NCBI GenBank assembly: GCA_019722365.1
Contig: JADFUC010001357.1
Span: 62,001 to 126,000 of the forward strand
Direction of reading: 5' to 3'
Length of the DNA: 64,000 nt
Source of the DNA: Lithospermum erythrorhizon
Taxonomy: Eukaryota; Streptophyta; Magnoliopsida; Boraginales; Boraginaceae
Position numbers and translations under genes: made by a program
Notes under the pieces: model-generated
Databases searched by the model: none
What the model was told of the DNA's origin: nothing
What the model saw: only the letters and a program-made list of their open reading frames with translations
Part shown: piece after piece, positions 47,947 through 59,382 of the stretch
Numbering within the stretch: position 1 is the first letter of the stretch
How the letters are laid out: each line of letters opens with the position of its first letter

Positions 47947-48231
47947 CTTCATACCTCCACCCCACAGTTTGTAACACCTTTCATAGCTCCACCCGACAGT
48001 TTGTAACACATCTCATACCTCCACCCGACAGTTTGTAACACCTCTCATACCTCCACCGGACAGTTTGTAACAGTCTCATACCTCGACCCGACATTTTATA
48101 ACACTGCTCATACCTCCACCCGACAGTTTGTAACAGTCTCATACCTCTACCCGACAGTTTATAACACCGCTCATACCTCCACCCGACAGTTTGTAACAGT
48201 CTCATACCTCTACCCGACAGTTTATAACAGA
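47947..48231. repeat. Minisatellite, nine copies of 31-33 bp
   Basis: Unit CTCATACCTCCACCCGACAG followed by TTTGTAACA(C/G)(T/C)(T). Variants with TTTATAACA alternate with TTTGTAACA in the last four copies, giving a 63-bp higher-order dimer. It ends 51 bp before the AMP deaminase ATG. Confidence 0.97.
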
Positions 48232-48282
48232 CTTAAAATCACGGTGAACTAGAGTTCAGTATACACGCTATACTTTATATAG

Positions 48283-51200
48283 ATGGACACGTCAGGTGTT
48301 CATCTAGCGATGGCGGCGCTTCTAGGAGCGTCGCTAGTAGCGGTCTCCGCGTACTTTATGCACCGGAGGACGCTAAACCAGTTGCTGGAGTTCGCTAAAG
48401 CGATCGAAAGCAAAAACGAAAGAGATAATGAGTATGAAGAGGATGAGGAGCTTGATGAGCTTAATGAGCTAGATGAGAATCCTAGGAATTTTCTGCAAAG
48501 GAAAGGGAGTAGATATTACCGCCGTGTTTATTCTTCGTTGCCGGATGTTACGGCGTTTGGAGGAGAGGGGGAGGGGGAGGCGAAGAGGAATGGACATGTT
48601 GATTTTGTTAATCCTGCTTTTTCAAGACTAAAGTCTATGCCTGAAGGTAGTGGATTTTTTTTTTCTTATTCCGTTTTTTATTAGTTATCGTTTTAATATA
48701 AATTTTTATTTTTCAAAGTACTTTTCGTTGTGCAATAAATTTTTTATTAGTTGTCGTTTTAGTCTTTTTTTTTCCAAGTTATTTGTGGTTTAATATAATA
48801 AATTGTAATTTTATATTTTTAATATATTATTTGATTATTTTTTATTTTTAAATTATCAATCAATTAATGATATAGTTTTAATTAAATATCATTATACATT
48901 TTTATTATAATTTTTTATTAATTTTTTAAAATATATTTTCAAATGACTAGAAAGACTATTAAAAAATGGAGGGAGATTTTGTTTATGATTTGGTGATTAG
49001 ATTTTGGTTAATGATTAGATTTTGTTGTTTGTTATCACAATATGACTATGTCAGTGGTGGGCGTATCTAATTGCAAAAATTGCGAAAATGACACCTTTTA
49101 ATTATTTTTGGGGGTAAAACTAACATAAATTATAAAGGGAGTTGCTAAACGGTTGTCACAAAATTGCTAAATTTCGGTATAAAAAATATGATTAGACTAT
49201 TATGTCCCTACTATTTTTTTATATGAATATTAGAATGAATCTCTTATAATAGGAAAGTTGTATATTTTTTATTTAGATTCACTATTTAAATTGATAACAA
49301 ATTAAATAAAATAAATATTAAAATCTACATATTCTTAAATTAATTAAAATCTTTCAATAAAATTTGAGTATACAAAGGTGTACATACTTTCAGGTGTATA
49401 AAACTTTATCCCAACCTACTTTATACAGGTGTATAAAATTTTATCCCAACCTACTTTATTGTCTACTAAAGCTATTGATATAAAACTTTAGTTATACATG
49501 AGAAAAATAAAATTTTAAAATACACCAAGTGAATAATCTGAAAAAAAAGGATCTCGTAAAAAGGAATAGATTTAAATATTTGGAGAATAAATTTCAATCT
49601 CATAAAAAGGAACAAATTTTGGTATTTGGGAATAAATTCCAATCAATGTGTGTAGCTATTAAGATTTTAGTCAATGAAATATATTAAGGTTAAATTTGTC
49701 TAATCATATTTTTGAGACCGACATTTAGCAATTTTGAGACCGGCGTTTAGCAGCTACGATTATAAAGTACTACTTCCTCCATCTCAATTTAATTAATCAT
49801 CTAGCAAACTTATTGTTATAATTTATAAAATATTACGAAAATTTTGTTATAATTTTTATTTTAATTTTTTGTTATTATTTTCGGATGAATATTTCTTTTA
49901 TTATGTTAATCCTTATTGCAATTTAATGACTTTTTTCCTTGTTAAATGTTAATAAACTTTATAAATTGATTAACTAAACTAATTTTTTTGTTAATCTAAT
50001 TGAATTTGGATTTTGAAATAAGCGAGCTAACTTGAGCTTGGCTAGATGCCGTAACCAAAAAATTCTTCACCTCGGGCTCGGTTCGACTCGGCTCCAGTTT
50101 ATACATATAGTTGAAAGATATTTTTGTCATAAAAATATGAAAAATATTAATGTTTTCCTGTTATGATAATGTATGTTAAATCTGCAATAATGCATTAAGT
50201 TAGCTCCCGTGAGGCCGTGTCCAACCACACTAAACCAAAACCTTATCTTAAGTGGGGTCGTCTAAATGGATGCACTGTTTCTTGAGAATGGATGACGAAT
50301 TTCTAGTTAAAATATGCATTTATAAATTAACCTAAAATATTTGAATACTGTAACTTTCAAATATATTTATGGAGAAACAACTCACGAAAAAATGATTTTA
50401 TTACGACAATGTTACTACTATTTGTCTCACTTGATAATTGGTAGATGCTGATATGATCCTCAAAAGCTATTCATTATCTATAGGGAGAAATGTGGAAGGG
50501 TGCATTAGATGCATTTTGTCAAGTTATGGAAATTTATGTTTTCCAAATTTATGCAAAATATTTTTCTTATTCAAAATGTATTGCTTTCAAATTTTTAAAA
50601 AATCTTTTCAAATCTATTTCTTGCTCAAAATGTACTGCTTCCAAGTCTTTTAATTTGACAATCATATTCAATGACCTCTTCATTCTGCTCAACTCTATGT
50701 TGGGTCATTAAATTTTTTATATAGTTTATGACAAACTCGTATTCCTTAGCCATTAATCTCCATGTGCTGCGTCCATTTGTGGGTGAGTGTGTATGTACAT
50801 GTCAATTTTATGACTGATAGTGCGGGTGTAACTCTATCAATGAATCGATGATAGACAAGGGATGTCCTATTATAGTAGTTGTTAGTCCGTCTATTCCATG
50901 GTCAATGATCATGGAGACGTGTTAGACGAACAAATTATAGCTGCAGGCTTATGATGATTGTCTTTATTATTGAGAATTTGCAATTCCCTGTCATGGAGAA
51001 GGAATACTTCTAGTTTCAGATGTTTATAGCTTAGCTTTTTGGGTGGACAGAGGAATGTTTTACAGGGTAAAGCCATCAGGACTGCACTTACAAAAGCTTA
51101 AAAGGGCATGTACTAGTTCATGGCTAAATGATAACACTTTCTTTGTCCTATCATTAGTTTTTCTCTTGGAATACTCTCTTTCCCCTTTAATCACAGTTGA

Positions 51201-54200
51201 GCTGTAACTCTGTAAGTGTATTTTGTTTGATGAATGTGACGTAATAATGTTAAGCGATAATCATTTATACAACTCCCTTTAGTGTTTACTGTTAGTTGAT
51301 TCATGGTGGGAAAGAATTGATTGTTCGATTATTCATGTGTTCTTGAATTAGGGTGGATTGCAGGGCCATACTCCTCGTGAGCAACAAGAACAGTCTTTTG
51401 TAGCCTTGGTATTTATGTAATTGCTTCCCGAACTTCTTGTAGCACCTTTGTGATCATTAATTTGTATCTTTAGTGCATTCCTGTAGGGTTTTTTTTTGTA
51501 GTTTTCCTCCCGTATATAGTTATACACATATGCTAACTCTTGCAGCCTTTTTGTCTACTAGGGAAAGCTCGTCAGGGTAGTACGCCAACCAAGAGGGCTG
51601 GTCTTCCACTTAGATCCATGTCTCTCAAGTCGCCATTTGCTAATATGGAAGATTCTGATGAGGAAGATAATGTATCATCCACAGTCAAGCTAGAGACACC
51701 ATATAGTCAAACAGACGGAAATGCTGTATGTTTAACTAATGTGATAATAATATTGACTAATTCGTTACTTTCTGTATATGCCCATCACAAGTGCAAAAGC
51801 AGAAGCTTGAGTTACATAACACGGTATTAAATGTCAATGGATTGTTTCAGAATTTGCAAGAGCGTGCGAATGCCAATGGAGAAAAGATTGCCATAGCTCC
51901 ACCAAAATTTAGTCGGGCCGTCAGTATTTCTGGTGACCTTCATAGTGTGCAACCTGACCCAGTAGCTGCTGATATTCTTAGGAAAGAGCCCGAGCAGGAG
52001 ACTTTTGTACGATTGAAAATTTCTCCCTCTGGTAATTCTATATTTTCACTCTGTTTATGCACTTCATTCTGACAGTAGCCATATCTGAAAAGCTAACATC
52101 AGATCTTGGTTTTGCTCGAAGTGGTGTGTGATTATACTTTATGAGAACTTGTGAATTATGATAGTTTAAATTTTGTTTTCAGCTATCTCCATTTTATTTT
52201 CTACCCAGCTCGCTAGGTCTTAGGAATGATGCATTTGAAGTATAACTTTCGTACCTTCTTATTATCAGAGGCACCTTCTCCTGAGGAAGCAGAGGTCTAC
52301 CTTAATCTGCAACTCTGCCTTGAAATGAGAGAAAATTATATATTTAGAGAAGCTGTTGCTCCATGGGAGAAAGAAGTAATAGCTGATCCAAGTACGCCAA
52401 AGCGCAATCCTAATCCATTTGATTATGCAGTAGAGGAAAAGTCTGATGTATGTTATGAGGTTATGTTTGAATTCTGTATTTGTTGTTTGAGTTAGTACAT
52501 TGAATTGAGTTGCTTCTCTCGATACTGTTCTCTTGCAGCACTATTTTCAAATGGAGGATGGAGTTGTTCAAGTATACGCACACAAAGATTGTGAGTTGTA
52601 AATTGCTCTCTATTCAATAGATTTTGAATGCATCATCTTCTCTTGTTTAACATGCTATTATTTGGCACAACAGCAAACGAAAAGCTCTTTCCTGTTGCTG
52701 ATGCAACGACATTTTTCACTGATCTCCATCACATCCTTAAAGTCATTGCTGCTGGGAACAATCGAACAGTGTGCCATCATCGTTTAGTTCTTCTGGAACA
52801 AGTACTTTCTTCAATTTCCATAATCCATATTCATTTACTGATTCTTCACATTGCCTTAAGTTCACCATATAATTGATCTTAATTTTCATCAACTAGCCGT
52901 ATTAATTTTCTATCAGAAATTCAACCTCCATTTGATGCTTAATGCGGATAGAGAATTCCTAGCACAAAAGAGTGCACCACATCGTGACTTCTATAATGTC
53001 CGGAAAGTTGATACGCACGTTCATCACTCAGCATGCATGAACCAAAAGCATCTTCTCAGGTTCATTAAATCAAAGTTAAAGAAGGAGCCTGATGAGGTAT
53101 TGATATGGATTGAATTCTTTAGCGTATTCATGAATAATCCGTCCAAGTAGTAAAGATTCAAGGGAGTTGAGAAAATGATTTAAAAAAGCTTTCCTTGAAT
53201 GTTTCAGGTTGTCATATTTAGAGATGGAACATATCTGACCTTGAAGGAAGTTTTTGAGAGCTTGGATTTAAAAGGGTAACAAGACATGTGGTTTAGAATT
53301 ATATCGAAATGGATGTCATACTCTTGCATAATTAAATTAACTTTTTTGTGATCATTGTCGTTTATGCTCCTATCTTTATATGTATTTATGTAGCCATTAA
53401 TTTTTCTTTCTCCAGCACTGACTTGAATGTTGATCTTTTGGATGTTCACGCTGACAAGAGCACGTTTCATCGGTTCGACAAATTTAATCTGAAGTATAAT
53501 CCATGTGGTCAGAGTAGACTCAGGGAGATTTTCCTGAAGCAGGATAATCTTATCCAGGGTATGTATCTTTACGCTACATGTTCAAAGTTGATATAGATAC
53601 GGTTTTTGCCAGTTAAATCCTTTAAGGCAATTAGTCAATGAAGTATGCATCCATGTTTAAACTTATTCAGCCTTTGTTTAAGTGGTTAAATATTCAAATT
53701 CATTCTGTTGAGTTTGTTACATATATCTCATATAAGAAGTGTTTTTAAATACTTGCACTTTTTCTGAAATTCGAAGTGTGAGATTACTTCTACTTTAAAT
53801 GTCTCTCTCATTCAATTTATGCCATACCAGTAATGTTGCTCCATTATCTAATCCAAGGATAATTTTGTTTCCTGTCATCCAAAAGGACGGTTCCTTGGTG
53901 AGTTAACTAAGCAAGTTTTCTCAGATCTGGAGGCGAGTAAATATCAAGTAGGTTCTCAATAATTTGCTGATAGTTTCCTTTCTGTATTGACTTGCCTATA
54001 CATAATATTAGGATCTACATTTGTGATTGTTCAGCTTTTTCCCAGCTTCTTTGCTATTTCTTTCTGTTTGCTAATTTCCCTACTCTTTCCTGGCTATGTG
54101 CTTCAGATGGCCGAGTACCGGATATCTATATATGGCCGGAAGATGAGTGAATGGGACCAGCTTGCTAGCTGGATTATAAACAATGACTTATATAGTGAGA

Positions 54201-57160
54201 ATGTTGTTTGGTTGATACAGGTACATCTCCCTTACCATTCATCCATCGATATCTCATTGTTCTACAAGCATAGAATCTTGAACAATATGATTTTAAATAT
54301 GACAATACAGAGTTCTATTTAGACGTGCCTGGTTTTGTTGGGGAAAGAGAGACAAAACCATGATCCGCAGTTGGCTTGCCAGGGGTAGTTGGTTTTCTGT
54401 TCACTTTTCCTAATTTTGAAGAGGGTAGAGGGGATAAGAGAGTTGTGCCCCTTGTCAGAAGTTTGATAGAATTTTGTGTACTCCCTCCTTCCCATTTTAT
54501 TTGGAATGTTTGCTACTGTGTCTTATATAGGCTATCTACATCTATTAGATCCCCCTTCGCGCAAGGCATTTCCTAGCATTTAGAAGAAGAATAAAATCCA
54601 AAGTCTCCCGATTTAAGCTGGATGGAAAGTAGTATTTCTTTCTGTTGTCGTCATTATTTATTTTTAGTTCTGTATTTGCGTCGGATTTGTAATTGGCTGA
54701 TAAGTATGATAGTTATAATTTCAATTCTCCCTGTTTTGGCAGCTTCCGAGACTGTATAACCTGTACAAGGAGATGGGTATTGTCTCGTCATTTCAGAACA
54801 TCCTCGACAACATTTTCTTACCTCTGTTTGAGGTTACTGTCAATCCAGAGTCACATCCTCAGTTACATGTTTTCCTGAAGAGGGTATGCTGTTGTTTCAA
54901 TTATATAGTTCAAATATTTGTTGTTAAATATTCTCCATTTACCCTAAGGTTTGTGTCTATCATTTGCAAATTGTTGAACTCTCTGAACAACTTTCTTTTG
55001 AATTAGTTAAAACTTAAAATGAGCTCTATTAGTAGATGGAAATGCATTGCATCTACCAAACTCAGTTTGGCTTGTTTTATTGGAGGTAAGTTGAATCTCT
55101 ATATGCACAATATAACTTCAAGCTGTGATATCCAGCTTCTGCAATAAACATTTAATAGGGTAACTGTAAAATATGACAACCTCTCAATTATTATTCATAA
55201 ACAATGTGTACAATATATGGTCATAATATAACCTAATGGGCTAATATTTATGGGTCTGTACAATGTGTCAACACAATAATTATAATTATACGAGATATCT
55301 CTTAATACCTCCTCTCAAGTTGGAGCATGAAGATCATGAATGCCCAACTTGCGAAGTAAAAACTCAAACTGACTCTTCTCTAGTGCCTTAGTAAAAATGT
55401 CCGTCAATTGATCAGTAGTAGACACATGATTAGTAGAAATAGTCCTACCCAAGATAGCATCCCTTAGAAAATGACAGTCAACCTCTATAATTATACGAGA
55501 TATCTCTTAATAGTAACAGATGTTGCCCTACACATTTTTGCTAATGTTATATGCTGATGCTACTCCTTTCATCACGCAATAATTCCAGAAGTAATTTATC
55601 AATCACATTACTGATCGAGGGGAAACGTAATCGGTTAACTGAAATTTGTGAAACTTTACTACTGTACAATCTCCGAGTCATAATTTGTTGTTTCTCCGGT
55701 GTGAACAGATAAAAATCTATAATAGTTGCGCTCGCTGAAGGTCTTATAGTATGCAACTTATATAGTCCTTCTTGTTCGAAGCTTATAATGATGCATTGTG
55801 GATTTTTTTTTTACCTTCTCATAAGCTTGGATTTACAGGTTGTTGGTTTTGATTTGGTGGACGATGAAAGCAAGCCTGAAAGACGACCCACTAAACACAT
55901 GCCAACACCAACCGAGTGGACAAACATACATAATCCTGCCTTTTCCTACTACATATACTATACTTATGCTAATCTGTACACACTCAATAAGGTTATCATC
56001 CTATCTTTCCCTTAACTTTTTCAATTGTTTTAGAGTGTTCAGAATACAATGTAATTTCTTTTATTAGAATACTGTTCACTTGTTTTTATTCTAGTTGTAT
56101 AATTTGTTCAATACTGAACAAAAAATGTATGATTTCAGCTTCGCGAGTCCAAGGGTATGACTACTATCACTTTGAGACCACATGCTGGAGAGGTAGTCAT
56201 TCTTGATAATATTTATTTTAATAACTTGTTAAAATCCTTTCTCAGTGACTTCTGTATGTGCAGGCAGGTGACACTGACCACCTTGCAGCAACCTTCCTTA
56301 CATCACACAGTATTTCCCATGGAATCAATTTGAGGAAATCACCGGTCCTTCAGTATTTATATTACTTGGCTCAGGTAATGAGATCAGACAGTTGTCCAAT
56401 TGATTAGTATGCAACCAGTTTTCTAATGTAAACTAGTTTGATCTCACCAGATTGGTTTAGCGATGTCTCCTCTGAGCAACAACTCACTATTTCTGGATTA
56501 CAATCGCAATCCTTTGCCAATGTTTTTCCAACGGGGCCTTAATGTTTCCCTCTCAACTGATGATCCACTTCAAATCCACTTAACCAAGGAGCCTCTTGTT
56601 GAAGAGTACAGCATAGCTGCATCAGTGAGTGTGACCATCTCAGTACTTCTCAACCAATGTCATGTCACAGTTTGATGATAAAACTTCTTTCTTCTCTTTT
56701 AATTTTGTCAAGGTGTGGAAGTTAAGTTCATGTGACATGTGTGAGATAGCTCGTAACTCAGTGTACCAGTCAGGTTTCTCACATGCTGTTAAGGTATGAA
56801 GATCCTCTGCATGCTGACACGATAATAATGATGTGTGATAATATTTCTTTCTTCATGCTTTTGTAACCAAGAGTGTTCTAGTCCTTCAATTAAAATTAAT
56901 GCAGTCTTATTTTTAGTAAATAGTAGCACACTGGATTGGAAAGGAGTACTACATGAGAGGACCTTACGGAAATGATATCCGTAAGACAAATGTGCCTCAC
57001 ATACGGCTGGAATTCAGGGATACGGTGTTTTACTTAATTTTTAGGAAATATATTGTCACAGCGATAATTATACATGACAAACTTGTGACAGGTCTGGAGA
57101 GAGGAGATGCGGCTAGTGCATCTTGGCCAGGCCATTATTCCTGAATTTATAGACCCATGA
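48283..57160 (+). CDS. AMP deaminase (FAC1-like), about 20 exons, with two phase breaks
   Basis: Hydrolyses AMP to IMP and ammonia, controlling the adenylate pool; essential in early plant embryos (FAC1 in Arabidopsis). Exons: 48283-48646, 51352-51408, 51546-51725, 51803-52031, 52269-52447, 52539-52590, 52674-52801, 52917-53096, 53208-53275, 53416-53558, 53886-53947, 54107-54220, 54743-54883, 55839-55991, 56139-56192, 56264-56374, 56451-56624, 56713-56793, about 56927-57024, 57092-57160; about 878 residues. An N-terminal membrane segment ([20 protein letters not shown]) is followed by an acidic linker and the TIM-barrel catalytic domain. Visible motifs: zinc ligands in [18 protein letters not shown] (53013-53066) and [11 protein letters not shown] with the catalytic Asp (exon 17). 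Phases agree from 51352 to 56793. Exon 1 to 2 is off by one (exon 1 ends at phase 1, exon 2 needs phase 0), and exon 18 to 19 has no acceptor in the right phase. Exon 4 could instead start at 51851. Confidence 0.93.
49771..49990. mobile_element. Possible MITE remnant in AMP deaminase intron 1
   Basis: TACTTCCTCCATCTCAATTTAATTAATCATCTAGCAAACTT resembles the terminal repeat of the MITE pair at 62259-62446 in the SAC gene. The right end is not recognisable. Confidence 0.35.
55276..55513 (-). mobile_element. Ty1/copia 3' fragment in AMP deaminase intron 13
   Basis: The minus strand reads [20 protein letters not shown] then [19 protein letters not shown] and a stop, the C-terminal RNase H end of copia polyproteins, with the usual AGTTGGAGCATG downstream sequence in inverted sense. 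A 24-bp sequence (TAATTATACGAGATATCTCT plus TAAT) occurs on both sides, at about 55282 and 55488. The rest of the element is absent. Confidence 0.75.
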
Positions 57161-58489
57161 TCCCTCAGTGCCTGTTCTGTTCTATACATCGGTAACTCTC
57201 AAAACTCCATGAATGATAAAAACTGTTCAGCAAGTGATTGCAGCATCTCTATCAGCCTGTACTCATCAGATTCTGAATATGGTTTTCCTGTAATGTACAA
57301 CTGTACATATTCATGTGGGGAAACAAATCTCAGCATTTCAGAATTCAAATAAACATCTCGCAAAATGATGAATGATTATGATCATTCTTCAGGAAAGTGC
57401 GACTTGAGTATCTTGTAAAAGTAACACATTCCACCCTTTCTGGGTAGGTATGATTATGTAACTTAAAAAGATTTAGCTTGGTTTTCCAGATTGCAGAGGT
57501 CTGATAATAGTATGTTCTTGTATTTTCATTCATCATGTAATAGTATTTACAAATGTTGTATAACTACATCCCCCTAATCGTGAATCATAGTTCCACCAAT
57601 ATGCAATAACTCTTCTTTTTGTGTAAGGAAACTATATGATCATGATTTAATATATGTTTGCATTTTTTTTATAGAGTTGCATGACTTGCATCACTCATCG
57701 ATAGACTATGTATGACAGAATAATAAAAAAAATGTCTCTTCTTCCCCAGTGACCAAGACCCCTTAAAAAGTGCTCTTATATATCCTCATTTGATTATTAC
57801 GACCAAGAAATACCATCTCGGACTGATACGGCTTCGGTAGCAGTATCCTTCTTGAAATCTACGCTTGATAACTTTCATCCAAAACAAAGATCAACTTTGA
57901 GTGTGTCTTCTCCTCTAGATTATCCATGTAAATCAGTAAGAGTGTGGTGGATTTTCCATCGGAGAGCAGGCTTTTCTACGTTCGTGCAGCTGCGCGATTC
58001 TGAGAAGGCTGGCCATTTTTGCAGTGAACATCTCAATTTAATACTTCCACCATCCATCTTCTTGAAGATGCGAATCCAACTCACGATAAAGGTTGTTATA
58101 ACGGCGGGCGTGTTTGTATAGCAGGCAGTTGCGAATGCAAGACAAGGGATACATTCAATTTCTTGAAAATAAAGAGGCGGAGATTTAGCATTAGAGTATT
58201 CACCATGATGAGTTAGGATTAATTCACGTCTGAACACATAACGATTTATTTATAATGGAGGAACATATTCTACGGACTTGTGCTTATTTAACAAATCTGA
58301 AAGCTAGGAAGAATAGAACTGACGAGATGAATCTGGCTGACCAACATATCACGGATAATAGAATAACAAGGAAAGTTATTCGAGAATCACAGTCTACATT
58401 TAATAAAACTGCAATCGGATTTTAGTATTGGGCTGAAAATCGAGTAGAAAGGGATATTTATGAGGCAAAAGTCGGCACAAGCCGCCTCA

Positions 58490-58625
58490 AAATAATTGCC
58501 TCGTAAACCCAGCAGGCCCTCGTGGGGCCGTTCGAGAACTCCCGCCCGCCCGAAGTCCGGTGATTTGGCTGACCCGAAGCAATTATGAGCGGCCCCATAG
58601 CGGTCCCATTTGGGGCCGTTAACGC
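58490..58625. other. GC-rich island, unidentified
   Basis: An abrupt block rich in GGCC/CCGG (GTGGGGCCGTTCGAGAACTC, CCCGCCCGCCCGAAGTCCGG, GCGGCCCCATAGCGGTCCCA) in an otherwise AT-rich spacer. GGGGCCGTT occurs at both ends in the same sense. It is open in one minus-strand frame, but I recognise no protein. Confidence 0.4.
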
Positions 58626-59139
58626 TAAACAATCGAAACATTAGTCGCATTTTCTGACAAGAACCACTAATCAGAAAACTAAACTTAGTAGAAAAGGATA
58701 TCAATTCATTAGTCACCACATAATTACACTATTAGTTAAGGAGTAATAAATGCATACCGTCCCACAGATTCTGTTGTATGGAGATTAATGAATAAATGGC
58801 AGATTCTACGTATTGTCAATTCAGATTCTTAATGGTAAAGTAATGACTTTCTTTATTGATATACATAACTTTAACGAAAATCAAATTATCATGATAATAG
58901 AAAAATAATCTAAAAATACCACTTTTAAATATATTTTCACCAAATATTAAATAAAAAATAAAAAATATTGAAATTCAAAAAAAGAAAAATCAACAAACAA
59001 AATTCAAAATATGACGATCAAGCCTCATAATCCACAACATCAAACTGAGTCAATAGATTGATAGACTACTAGTAATATAGAAGTTGTTAGTCATTAGCCT
59101 TATCTCATTTGTTGTATTGGCTATATATTTTGGCAGGTT

Positions 59140-59382
59140 ATGTTTCTCTTAACAACAATCTGGCCTATTTGGAATGGAAGCATATTAACGTTATGGATAT
59201 TCTCCCACTTGGGTCAAAATGCCGATCACTTTCGTAGTCAGACTCCATCTCAAGAGGTTCAATGTCGCCATGAATTTGTGAACTTCAAGAAAGGTTTCTT
59301 GTTTACCAGTGACTATGTCACCCAGATGAAGGTGTTGGCAGTTATCTACACCATTCAGAAACAAATATTCCTAATAATATGA
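59140..59382. other. Exon-like fragment, unidentified
   Basis: About 240 bp of coding-like composition. The plus strand has an 80-residue open frame after a good acceptor (TTTTGGCAG at 59131-59139). The minus strand reads as a fragment with DIVTGKQETFLEVHKFMATL. I cannot decide the strand or name the source; a captured gene or retroelement fragment is likely. Confidence 0.35.

Noticed and set aside
47981..48205. 74-residue minus-strand repeat peptide
   Set aside because: Translation of the minisatellite.
47947..48231. CRISPR-like array
   Set aside because: Repeats are directly adjacent with no unique spacers, in a plant nuclear gene leader. It is a minisatellite.
57852..58237. Overlapping ORFs of 89 (+) and 105 (-) residues
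   Set aside because: Open in both directions, but with no recognisable domain or splice context. Noted in the spacer entry only.
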